64,000 nt of DNA, taken from Sepioteuthis lessoniana. Taxonomy: Eukaryota; Mollusca; Cephalopoda; Myopsida; Loliginidae. Below the pieces are notes generated by a model that was not told the DNA's origin, made no database searches, and was given only the letters and a program-made list of their open reading frames with translations. Shown one piece after another: positions 22,367-31,690 of the stretch. Location of the stretch: assembly GCA_963585895.1 (NCBI GenBank), contig OY757917.1, positions 108,995,256-109,059,255 of the forward strand, given 5' to 3'. Position 1 is the first letter of the stretch. Each line of letters begins with the position of its first letter. A program made the position numbers and the translations under genes.

Positions 22367-23019
22367 CAAATGTACAGGCTTTATTTTGTCTTTCAAGTCC
22401 CATGAACACGCTTCTTCGTCCACGTATTTTTCTGTTTATGGCTGAAAATCGGAGCTTACATTCTTCCGTTTTTTTTCGGTAATTTGTTGATCTTATCTGC
22501 GAAGGGAAATATCTGTCACTCTATCTAGAGGCTATAAACTATATTCTCTTTCCTGTGAAACCACTTTGTTGATGTTATCTTTCGACCGCCTTGAATCTTC
22601 AAAGTTCATCGTCGTCAGCTAAGCTATTAATTACACAGTGAATAATTCAGTTTAGTTGACATGTCCAAATACCAACCATCCGACAAGACAGTCATCTTAT
22701 CAACATATTCATTTAAGAATGTAATAAATTCATAAATAACTAAAAATGAAAGCGTTAGTCTGACCTACTTTTTACAAATACCTGGGGCTAGATAGATTCT
22801 TGTCTTTCCGAACTTTATCTGTGCTATGTAAAACGCTTAGAGCATCATCAAAAGTTTTTTTTACTCAGGTCGTAAATTACATTTCCTACAATAGTTACCA
22901 TTACGGTAAGGGCCCCATCTTGTATGTATGTAATAAATAGATACATGAAAAGATTGATTAAAGGTAGTTGTAAAGCACACATAAGTTAGTGATTAAATGC
23001 GTGGATGGATGTTAGTTGG

Positions 23020-23076
23020 TTGGTTGGGTTTTATAGCATATCAACCTTTGTAGGTTATTTAACGCCAAATCCATTT
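23020..23076 (-). mobile_element. SINE B 3' tail only, fused to a LINE
   Basis: The plus strand reads ATAGCATATCAACCTTTGTA then GGTTATTTAACGCCAAATCC, which is the SINE B tail. The LINE body at 23077 joins it without a visible gap and in the same orientation. Confidence 0.75.
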
Positions 23077-23770
23077 TTGAAAGAAATCCTGTTTTATTTC
23101 ATTGGAAATATTAGATATCCATGCGATCGATAGCCCGGTAATAACATTCCACGAATTTCCTAGACGTATAATGACAACACTTTTGGTAGATGTGATATTG
23201 CTGCCGAGGTATATGAACTGATCTATCAATATAAGATTACCTCTTTGGGTAGAGATGGATCCTTTTTGCTTAAATCTCATGCACTCTTATTTGCATTCAC
23301 ATAAAGGCAACAGCCTCAAGGCTATGTAGTAGAGATTCGGTTTTGGGTGATGTATTTGTAAGAAGTGCTAGGTCAACTGTGTAAACTGCCTGTGTCATAA
23401 ATTTTGCGTGATATCACATTCTTGTCTTTTCAATGTAAAACTATTTTTTCATTAGATCTCTTAATGTTCGAGTTACGTTATCTGAGCAGAATATAAACCG
23501 ATATGGTTCTAATATTTCTCCTCGAAAGACTCTAGCAACATTGTTTTCGTATTATTGTAAAGCATCATTATAACAATAAGAATTTATTTTGGAAGATTAT
23601 ATTTAAGTATTATTTGTTCCATCATTTCTCAATGCATAGGGTTGAATGCTTGGGAGACATTTACGAACAGCAGTGTTGCTTTAATATTCTTGCTAATACT
23701 CCATCGATGATTTAACGGATTGTCAGAATCTTTGAGGTTATGAAGCGATTAATTCGAAAGTCGCCCTGAT
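23077..23770 (-). mobile_element. LINE fragment, internal part, joined to a SINE tail
   Basis: Minus-strand remnant spanning the reverse transcriptase (FRINRFI..KILTIR, then LEPYRFIF.DNVTRTLRDLM) to FIYLGSNITSTKS and ISNEIKQDFFQKW. Instead of the expected LINE 3' end it passes directly into a SINE B 3' tail at 23020-23076 in the same orientation. A (TA)n array bounds the other end near 23797. Confidence 0.75.
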
Positions 23771-23790
23771 TGTTCCACAGAATATTCTCG

Positions 23791-23831
<41 letters not shown>

Positions 23832-24129
23832 GACCCTTTCCGATGGTTAATATACTGTTAAAAGAAAGAAATGACCTATTTATACCAATTATTTTACTTT
23901 GATATAATTTAGCAGAATAAAAGCATATGGATAGTGTTGGTGAAAAGTAGGGAAATGCTGCAACTTAATAATCAGCAGAATCCTACAAATTTTAGGGGTG
24001 AAAAAACTCTGTAAGCATAGATAATAATTATTGAAGTTTACAAACAATCCAGTCTATGGTAATTATTCGATTCTAAAAATTTAGAGTTGGTGGAGATTAT
24101 AAAAAAAACAACATTTACTCAAACACTCA

Positions 24130-24370
24130 AGTGGGTGCTAAAGGCATGATGGTTATCGTTGTTTGAAATGAACGCGATGACCTGAGTTCAAATCCTGGAT
24201 TAAGCAATTTGCATTTTACATAGTTAATACACCTGGGAAACGCATTAACACAAATATTCTCCGCCCAACAATGTGTAAATAGGACAGAACGGGCTTTCTA
24301 AACTTGGTATGGCAACTTGTCAAGGGGAATGAAAACTCCAAATTCAAACCAATTCATCTCCATTTAAAAT
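24130..24370 (+). mobile_element. SINE C (tRNA-derived)
   Basis: Plus strand: GGCATGATGGTTATCGTTG, GATGACCTGAGTTCAAATCC (B-box), TACACCTGGGAAACGCATTA, ending in AATTCAAACCAATTCA. About 240 bases. Confidence 0.75.
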
Positions 24371-25180
24371 TGAATGTGTATCCTATCCTTCACTAAGCGG
24401 GTGAGGGATGACAGTTACATATTCAACCACTCTACACCTGATATCTACTGTTAGCAGAAACAGAAAAGAGCAACACCAAAAATGATATTAATAATAAAAA
24501 GAATATTTTACGCATTCAGTGGTCATTTTTTTTTTCATCAATGAGAATATCAAAACTGTTTTTGTTGAGTGGATTTAGTATTTTGCTTGAAAGATCATAG
24601 AAGATAATAGATGAAAATGGTACTTATGATTATAATTATGGTCGAGTCGAATATAAGTTATGTTTTCACATTTTCGTTTTACCGAGCGAACTTCTCTTAG
24701 AACTTGCAATATCCTTATTTGTAATTCATGTTCACTATTAAGCTTCGGAGACTTTTTACGTCTTTTGAAAGGGACTCGACAAATGAGCTGTGATTCGAAA
24801 GATAACATATTACAAGAGCGTTCAATTTACACACATTTATAAACAGAGAGAAATGTGTGTCCACTTTATGTAAACGCCTTACTAAACAAAATATAATCAA
24901 TGAATTAATAATTTCCCTACATCTACCCGCTCTTTTTGCTATGGTGATACCACCTAACGTCAGAATAGCTTGAGATTCGATGTCTGTCAATGATAAGATA
25001 TCAAGTTTCACATCTTAAACTTACTGGACGTAATATAGTTTTTCCTTCAAAATCGCTTGTAGTTATTTGCTTTCTACTTGTCTGTCTGAAGAATCTTGAC
25101 ATAGATGGACGAATAAGTTCAGACGGTGGGTTGGAGAAAGAAAATCGGCGGCCCTGTAAGCGTCTTTATTCTCTTCGTGG

Positions 25181-25245
<65 letters not shown>

Positions 25246-26709
25246 TGTTTCATTTTCGGAGATTTTTTTCTAAATCTTTTCTTTATATTTACTGGCGTTT
25301 GATTGACCTCACTGATTGTGTCAGCCTCGCAACCCATCGTCCATTTACGTTTGACAAGCTTTTAACCGACAAATCAGTTGCCTTGGAGAAAGTTCCGGCG
25401 TTTTTCGTTTAAAAAAAATAAAAGGAAAGATAACAAAGAATCAGTGGAGTGCTTTTCTTCGAGAGATCTGTGGTTGACAATCGACATCTTTGACTCGGCA
25501 AAACATTGGCATATTCTCTTAACTATTTGGCCTTTGCCATAATAAAACAATAATACGGATCTTTCTGCAACAATTCTTTTAGAAGGTTAATGTAATTCTA
25601 GAAAAAAATGGCACACAGAACAAAGACAGAAGCAAGTATATTGTCTATAACTTTGAGAGGAATAATTAACATTCTAAATATTGATAGGATGAGAGAATAC
25701 TATATTCGATTTATTGATCTCGTTACAATATCTTTTCGGACGATGCAGTCTTCAACGTTCTTTATCTTATAATATTTGTATATGCCTGTTAGTGTGTAAA
25801 TTCAGATGGGCTAGGTGTTATATATAATCTAATATCTTAACCCAACCAGTATTATGCCCAATTGATGCGTCGTGGAATTTAGTAAGCAGAAGGGGTAGGG
25901 GGAGGCTTATCTCGGGCAATTTCCTGATATTTGTTCAACTTTCCATTTTTTAAAATGTTCGCTCTATAAAGTCCATTGATAAGGTAAAATCCACTAGATG
26001 ACAAATTCTTAATACTCTTCCTTTAGAAAAAATACTGATCACATGATATAAAATGTGTGCGTGGAAAATAGCAATTGATAAAAACCATTGTCTTTTGCGT
26101 TTTAGCAGTTGGATTTCTTTTAGTACTAAAGAGTGAATTATTTTTTGTTGGTGTGACTTTTATTTTGGAATTTAAAAAAGCCCTGTAATATTTTTTTTTC
26201 TATGAACGTAACAGATTCAAAGAATTTTCAACATTATGAAGGACGATTTGAAAATTCACTGGGATGTCCAAACTAAATTACAAAAAAAACAAAACATAAA
26301 TAAACATGGAAACCAAACAGGTAATTTCTTTCGTCAATTGGAATTAGGTGAGACTTTCTTGAGTCACCCACAATATTGAACTGGCTAACAGATTGTATAT
26401 GCTGACTTGCGCCCACCTGCTGCATGTTTCAGCATGATTTTAATTTTTTGAAATTACATGTTATTAAACGAGCAACATGGCTGTAATTAAATCGTAAATA
26501 AACGAGATTATTTTAATGCTTTATCTTGTATTTGACTACCAATTAATTGATTTACCTACGGGCACGTCTACTTGGTATAAAGATAAGTTAAATAGATCTC
26601 TGAAGTGATTTTCTATGAACTAATTGTCCCATATCTATCTGCGATAAGATGTTTATTTTATTCATTTATTTATTCGCTTTACACTTCTTGGATTAATTGT
26701 AAAAGTAAA
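24371..26709. other. No gene seen
   Basis: Two moderately long frames (minus 24715-25011, plus 24990-25412) were examined. Neither resembles a known family and the second runs through (TA)n. The rest is AT-rich. Confidence 0.5.
25182..25243 (+). repeat. (TA)n microsatellite
   Basis: About 30 uninterrupted TA units inside an otherwise open plus frame (24990-25412). Confidence 0.97.
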
Positions 26710-26918
26710 GTTGGCGACCGTAATCTAAGGTGACCAGAAGGCTCCCTTTTCAATAGCTACTACACCGAGGTGTAGGCGAGGGCGCTACTCCTTTCTCTGG
26801 ATTACTCCACTTTACCCTTGATCCTTACCTTATACTGCTGAGTGTTAAGCAAGGCGGTGTCAAGTACCATTTTTAAAGTCTTTGGTATGACGCGACCTGA
26901 AATTGAACCCAGAATACG
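26710..26918 (-). mobile_element. SINE A (tRNA-derived)
   Basis: Minus-strand copy: GGCTCCCTTTTCAATAGCTA, CTACACCGAGGTGTAGGCGA, then AAAGTCTTTGGTATGACGCG. It is truncated within the tRNA-like head at about 26918. Confidence 0.85.
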
Positions 26919-27059
26919 TTTTCGAACACGATTTTTCTATGTGTCTATGAATGCATACCAGTATATGCTCATAAACATATGCTTCTCAATCTGTCTCTAA
27001 ATCTATGTATGAATACACGTAAATATATGTAAATATTTGTGTGCATTTATTTATCTATC

Positions 27060-27335
27060 CAAACTTTCCGCCATAGAAAGGATATGGGGCAAAAAAATGG
27101 CGGGGTAAAGCTGGTTTGGATTCAAACTTTTTCTTTTTGACTGGTTTCATAACAAACGTTAAATAACCCAGCTTGCCATGAATTTTTCTATTTACCTAAT
27201 GGGTTGATAACAGATCAATGCATGCCAACTGCTAGGGCATTAGCACGAAGTAAAACGCAAACTGCCTCGTCCAGGGTTTGAACCCCGGTCACCGAATCCT
27301 TTTCATACGATTATAACCATCACGCTAAGCATGTG
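27060..27335 (-). mobile_element. SINE C (tRNA-derived)
   Basis: Minus strand head: GATGGTTATAATCGTATGAA, then CGGTGACCGGGGTTCAAACC (B-box) CTGGACGAGGCAG and GCGTTTTACTTCGTGC. The best preserved copy of a third SINE family. The body near 27060 contains AAAGCTGGTTTGGATTC, also seen near 24330 and 15940. Confidence 0.8.
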
Positions 27336-27739
27336 TCCATATTTGTATTTGTGTGAGTATAAATAATGTTACAATGCTATAAACTCCAAATTTGACAATT
27401 GTATAAATCTGTGGTCTACGGAAGAACCGCTAAAAACTCTTATTAAATAAACAGTTTTTTTTTTGTTCTTCTTCTAATAGGGGAATTTTGCTTGTGAAAT
27501 ATTCACTGTTTACATATCACTTAGCACTGGAATGAAAAATATAGAGTCAAACAATTGCAGTCAACCATTTTCTCAGAACATGTCAAAATTATCCAGAAGA
27601 CATTTCAAGAATTTTCTTTCTTTTCCCTTATACCATCGCAGTAATAACTATTGTCTCAACATTCACAAAAAATAGAATTGAAGAGAATGAAGCGGTTATT
27701 TCAGTTACATGGCATTCAAGTCTTCATTTTAGAAAAATG

Positions 27740-28140
27740 CACTTTTTTATTTCCTATTTTGTAAACATTTTCAGAAAACGATTAAGTTACACAAAATGAG
27801 AATAATGAAAAATACAAAACAGTTTGTATGGAAAAAAAAGATAAAGAGGAAGGAAAATAAAGAAATAGGCGAGTGAAGAAATAAGGGAAGGATATTCAAA
27901 GAATAATGACAAAGAAAAAGAAGGAAAGAAAGTAAGAAAAGCAGATGAGAATGAATATATAAACGAATGAATGAATGACGAAGAGAAGTGAGGAATAAGG
28001 TAACTTTTTTTTGTTACGCATAATGTAACATTTCCAGAAAAAGTGCATTAAACTACAAAAAATAATGAAAAACCGTAAAATTATAGAACTTTCGATAAAT
28101 AAGGGAGGAAGGAAAGACAGCATAAAGCAATGACAGGAGG
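27740..28140 (+). repeat. Purine-rich tract with an internally repeated core
   Basis: Strong A+G excess. The core TTTTGTAAACATTTTCAGAA (27760) and a relative at 28020 (GTAACATTTCCAGAAAAAGT) recur with the same following AATGAAAAA context. A third copy lies at 28795. Confidence 0.6.
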
Positions 28141-28144
28141 ATGG

Positions 28145-28395
28145 TTAGGTTTCTTTGTTTAAAGGCATATCAACCTTTGTAGGTTATTTAATGCCAAAGC
28201 CATTCTCTTAAAAGAACAGCAGTGATACTATTTAAACCATAGCTGGGAGTTCATACCTTTCCCAGGGGTACTTGCCCGAAAGTGAACGTAATAGCGCGAC
28301 TGGAGTTCGAACTCCAGTCGCGCTATTACGTTCGAACTCGCTTACTACGATTCCGCAGTCCATCGCTTTAACCATTACACCACGAGCACCCACAC
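28145..28395 (-). mobile_element. SINE B (tRNA-Gln-like) carrying a new inverted duplication
   Basis: Minus-strand full-length copy (tail at 28145, head GTGGTGTAATGGTTAAAGCG near 28390). Next to the B-box it has an extra inverted segment that makes a 50-bp perfect palindrome at 28284-28333, absent from the copies at 29088 and 57871. Confidence 0.9.
28284..28333. repeat. 50-bp perfect palindrome inside a SINE
   Basis: Left arm GAACGTAATAGCGCGACTGG then AGTTC; the right arm is its exact reverse complement with no spacer (centre between 28308 and 28309). The next base pair out does not match. Confidence 0.97.
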
Positions 28396-28659
28396 CCGAC
28401 AGGAGGATGAAATGAATTATGAAAGGAATAAAGAACTGCAAAAGAAATGGAGGTTTTATGTCCCGGGAAGGAATATATCTAATCGAAGTAGCTGAGTGGA
28501 TGGGCTACTGTAAAAGGTGTAGTACAATCGAGCATGTAGGTAATCGTACTCGTACTGTACGTGTGTTCCTACCGGCACTGGTCGTGTGACGTCATAGTAG
28601 TCGTAGTCAATGTACCTCTACATTGGTCTGTATTTATGGGTAACACGAGCCAATGATAT

Positions 28660-29070
28660 TACTGTGTGGAGACTCAAGTGTATGCATATTCATTACATCA
28701 GGAGGAAAGAAAGCAAGGAAGAGGAAAAAAGAAAGATGGGATGAAGAAATTAAGGAAAGAAAAAAAAACGGATAAAAGGCGCTTTTTTATATTCTGTAAA
28801 CATTACCAGAAAAGGGTCATTGAATTGCAAAAAGTGAAAAAAAGCATCGAACTTTGTGTGAAAAATATGCGAGGAAAAGATAAATGAAGAAATGGAAATA
28901 TAAAGGCGGGAAGAAATGAAGAAAAGAACGAAAGAATTAAAAAAAAAAAAGATTTGAAAGAAGGGAATCCAGGAAAGAAAGGGGAGAATGGACGATGGAA
29001 TAAATGTCTGAATGAAGAAAGTATTTAATAATTGAAAGATGAAAGAAAAAACTGGAAATTACAACGACAA
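28660..29070 (+). repeat. Purine-rich tract
   Basis: A+G-rich (GAAAGAAAGCAAGGAAGAGG type) with the core GTAAACATTACCAGAAAAGG at 28797. Its short open frame (28666-28887) is a lysine-rich translation of the tract. Confidence 0.6.
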
Positions 29071-29087
29071 TATTCAAGATGAAAAGG

Positions 29088-29306
29088 AGGTGTCCTCTTG
29101 GTGTAATGGTTAAAGCGATGGACTGCGGAATCGTAGTAAGCGAGTTCGCATTCCAGTCACGCTATAACGTTCACTTTCGGATAAATACCCTTGAGAAAGG
29201 CATATCCTTCCAGCTATGGGTTAAATATTACCACTACTGTTCTTCTAGAAGAATGGCTTTGTCATTAAATAACCTACAAATGTTGATATGCCATTAAACA
29301 AAGAAA
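29088..29306 (+). mobile_element. SINE B (tRNA-Gln-like)
   Basis: Head TCCTCTTGGTGTAATGGTTA, AAGCGATGGACTGCGGAATC, B-box GAGTTCGCATTCCAGTCACG, and tail AAATAACCTACAAATGTTGA plus TATGCCATTAAACAAAG. Nearly full length. Confidence 0.9.
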
Positions 29307-29433
29307 CCGTAACCGAAGATGAAAAGAAGGTAAAAATGAAGACAAGCGTTAAAAAAAGGATACAAAAAAATAAGACCATAGACTCAGTTAAGAAAAGATT
29401 GGAAAGGATGATAGTTATAAGAACAATAAGATA

Positions 29434-30333
29434 CAAGGATCATTTAATAAGTTTCCAGACGTTTTTTCGTATGGGCACTTTTATTGATAGTACACACATG
29501 AAACTCCAGTCCCCTTCGAAGTATTCTCCTCCGACAGCAATGAATTTATTGTACTGTTCCAACAACGTCTGGAAGGCCCCATGGAAGTCCTCTTGTCAGC
29601 GTGTCAATGACCTTCGTCACAGCCTCTTTCATCTCCTCAATTGTCTGATAACGACAGCCTGTGAACTTAGGGAATAACCAAAAGTCACAGGGAGCAAGGT
29701 CTGGATTATAGGGAGGATGAGGAACTGTCTTGATGCCCATCTTGGTCAAATAGTCTGGGACAAGGATGGAGTTGTGGTGCATTGACCTGGTGGAAATGCC
29801 ACTGGCCCGATTTCAAGAGTGCTGGCCTCCCCCGACGGAATCTCTTCCTGAACTCCCTTAAAACCTCAACATAGTAACCCCAACCCTTTGGCCAATCAGT
29901 TCTGGGGTATTGACTTCCTTGCTTCTCCCACACCACTCATCATCCTGCAAAGGCTCCGTGCCTACCTTGAACTTCTTATGCCACTCAAAAAACTGATGCT
30001 TCATTCATGCAAGATGGTCCAAAAGCAGTCTGAAGCATTCCATACGTTTCTGTGGCAGGCATTTTTTCAAAGTTTAAAACAGAATTTATTGTATATCGTT
30101 TTTCTAAAGTGTCCCCACGTCCAGATTGCATTTTTAAATTCACCAGCTGTGACAATCAGGCTTTAGTAGAGTGTATTCTAATTTCTGTTGTAGCTGTTTA
30201 TTTGAACCTGGAATCATAAAAATTGGTCAGTCATCTCATAAGATGTATAGCAATAACATAGTGAATTTTAAGAGTCTACGGCAATTTTAAATGCCTGTAC
30301 AAAAAATGTCTGGAAACTTATTGAAACATCGCG
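29434..30333 (-). mobile_element. Mariner-type DNA transposon, DD34D-like, decayed
   Basis: Element of about 900 bp between TA dinucleotides (29432-29433 and 30334-30335). Both ends carry the inverted motif ATTTAATAAGTTTCCAGAC or GTTTCAATAAGTTTCCAGAC. The minus strand encodes LTKMGIKTVPHPPYNPDLAP, CDFWLFPKFTGCRYQTIEEM and KEAVTKVIDTL, the classic mariner C-terminus with SPDLAPCD (here NPDLAPCD). The upstream part shows several stops and shifts, and the catalytic centre is degraded. It lies within about 90 bases of the phosphatase exon at 30425, in the next intron. Confidence 0.92.
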
Positions 30334-30424
30334 TAATTCAAAAGATTGATAATGTGTAAGAAATTGAAAACGAAAACGATTAATGAAAAAAAAAGGTTCA
30401 TGCATTTTAGTTTAAGTTACTTAC

Positions 30425-30574
30425 TTCAAACTGTTCTTCTAGTTTACTTTTTCCTATGCTAGGATCAAACTGGCACAGATTGGCATAAAAGGAAGGAAAA
30501 GAATCGCAAGTTACGGTCGTATCACCGCACAGCAACGCCTCCAGTAAAACGTCATAGACGTAAACATATTGCTC
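30425..30574 (-). CDS. Receptor-type protein tyrosine phosphatase, end of first catalytic domain and linker
   Basis: Internal coding exon of exactly 150 nt (50 codons), starting EQYVYVYDVLLEALLCGDTT and ending KSKLEEQFE. The acceptor is TTTATTTACAG and the donor GTAAGT. Both boundaries are phase 0, so it joins in frame to the exon at 54437-54572 and rebuilds MVQTL-EQYVYVYDV, the conserved Q-loop and last helix of a phosphatase domain. The residues after GDTT resemble the linker that follows domain 1 in tandem-domain receptor phosphatases (the LEEEF or IKEEF type motif in the alpha and kappa/mu groups), so a second domain probably follows downstream. I found no such exon between 1 and 30424. 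Subtype cannot be decided from 95 residues. Confidence 0.92.
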
Positions 30575-30904
30575 CTGTAAATAAACATAAAACAAGTTAA
30601 TCACATGGGAATGTTAATCATGTTCAAGACAATATTCATTTTATGATACATTCTAAACGATATATTTCGCAAGTAGAAAAAATAACACCTTTTCTTTTTC
30701 GCAGGGAAAACTCTTTGATTTTGTATATTGTTTACGAAGTTGCTAATCGCCTGGAAAATCGAAAAAAAAAAAAACCATTATTCCCACTCTATTTGATTAA
30801 CATATGTATTTATCCAACCCCTCCGCTTAGAGCAGAATACGACACAATATCAATTTTTTTTTCAAAGTGAAGCTTGTTTGTATAAGGAATATTTTTTTTT
30901 CTTT

Positions 30905-31085
30905 TAGACTGGTTGCCATACATAGTTTAATCAACCCATTTATAACTGAGAGGTAATAATTGGATTCATATCGTTCACAAGAGTATTATAATAATGTGAA
31001 ACGCAGTCTCGTTAAAGATTTGAATTCAGGATGCCAATTCCATTTTCAAAGACGATGATCATTATGTTAAGCTCTACACCTGGAC
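30905..31085 (-). mobile_element. SINE C-like (tRNA-derived), partial
   Basis: The plus strand shows TTAGACTGGTTGCCATACAT, AGTCTCGTTAAAGATTTGAA, and TGATCATTATGTTAAGCTC near the head end, in reverse. Confidence 0.45.
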
Positions 31086-31145
31086 TTCAATGGATTAAGG
31101 GGTTCATCGCATTTATGTAAAAAAACCAAACAAACTAAACAGTTC

Positions 31146-31363
31146 TTAATGGTGGGGAGACCTAGGTTCAATCCCAGGTCGCGTCATATCAAAGACTCTA
31201 AAAATGGTACTTGATATCTCCTTGCTTAACACTCAGCAATATAAGGTACCTATCGAGGGTAAAGTAGAGCAATTCAGGGAAAGGAGTAGCGCCCTCCCCA
31301 AAACCTCTGTGTAGAAGCTATTGAAAAGGGAGCCTTCTGGTTGCCCTCGACTACGGTCGCTAA
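31146..31363 (+). mobile_element. SINE A (tRNA-derived)
   Basis: Plus-strand copy starting in the head at TTAATGGTGGGGAGACCTAG with B-box GGTTCAATCCCAGGTCGCGT, and ending TGCCCTCGACTACGGTCGCT. It lies inside the phosphatase intron near the downstream exon. Confidence 0.87.
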
Positions 31364-31529
31364 CCTACCTACATACCGAAATGATCCCATTTTTTGTAAA
31401 TTGCAGTATTTTGTTCAGAATTCATTTCCACTAATCTACCTCGACTTGTCTGCTGAGATTAGATTACGCTGATTTTATACCTTGCAGAGGAGTTAGATCC
31501 CCTTAAATGGGTCGACTTTGGTATGACAT

Positions 31530-31690
31530 TAAACTGCATCAAATGGTGAGGCTAGAGTTCTTGAATGTGTGAACTGACATTTCATTTATTCTCAATTCGA
31601 CCCTGATCTGGAGGGTTAGTAGGCGTTAGAATTCCTTATATAGGTCAGATAGATCTGTTTGACAATGTTTCGTATTTGTTAGGATCCTGC
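31530..31690 (+). repeat. Dispersed repeat X, head and start of tail
   Basis: TGACATTAAACTGCATCAAA, GGTGAGGCTAGAGTTCTTG, TATATAGGTCAGATAGATCT, GTTTGACAATG. Confidence 0.55.

Noticed and set aside
24715-25011. 98-codon minus frame starting MKLDILSLTD
   Set aside because: No family resemblance, no convincing splice sites, and overlapping frames on the other strand of similar length; treated as chance.
24990-25412. 140-codon plus frame
   Set aside because: It runs through a 62-base (TA)n array; the parts on either side are unrecognised.
28470-28660. tRNA-like A-box TAGCTGAGTGG as a tRNA gene or fourth SINE
   Set aside because: No matching B-box at the right distance and no foldable cloverleaf seen.
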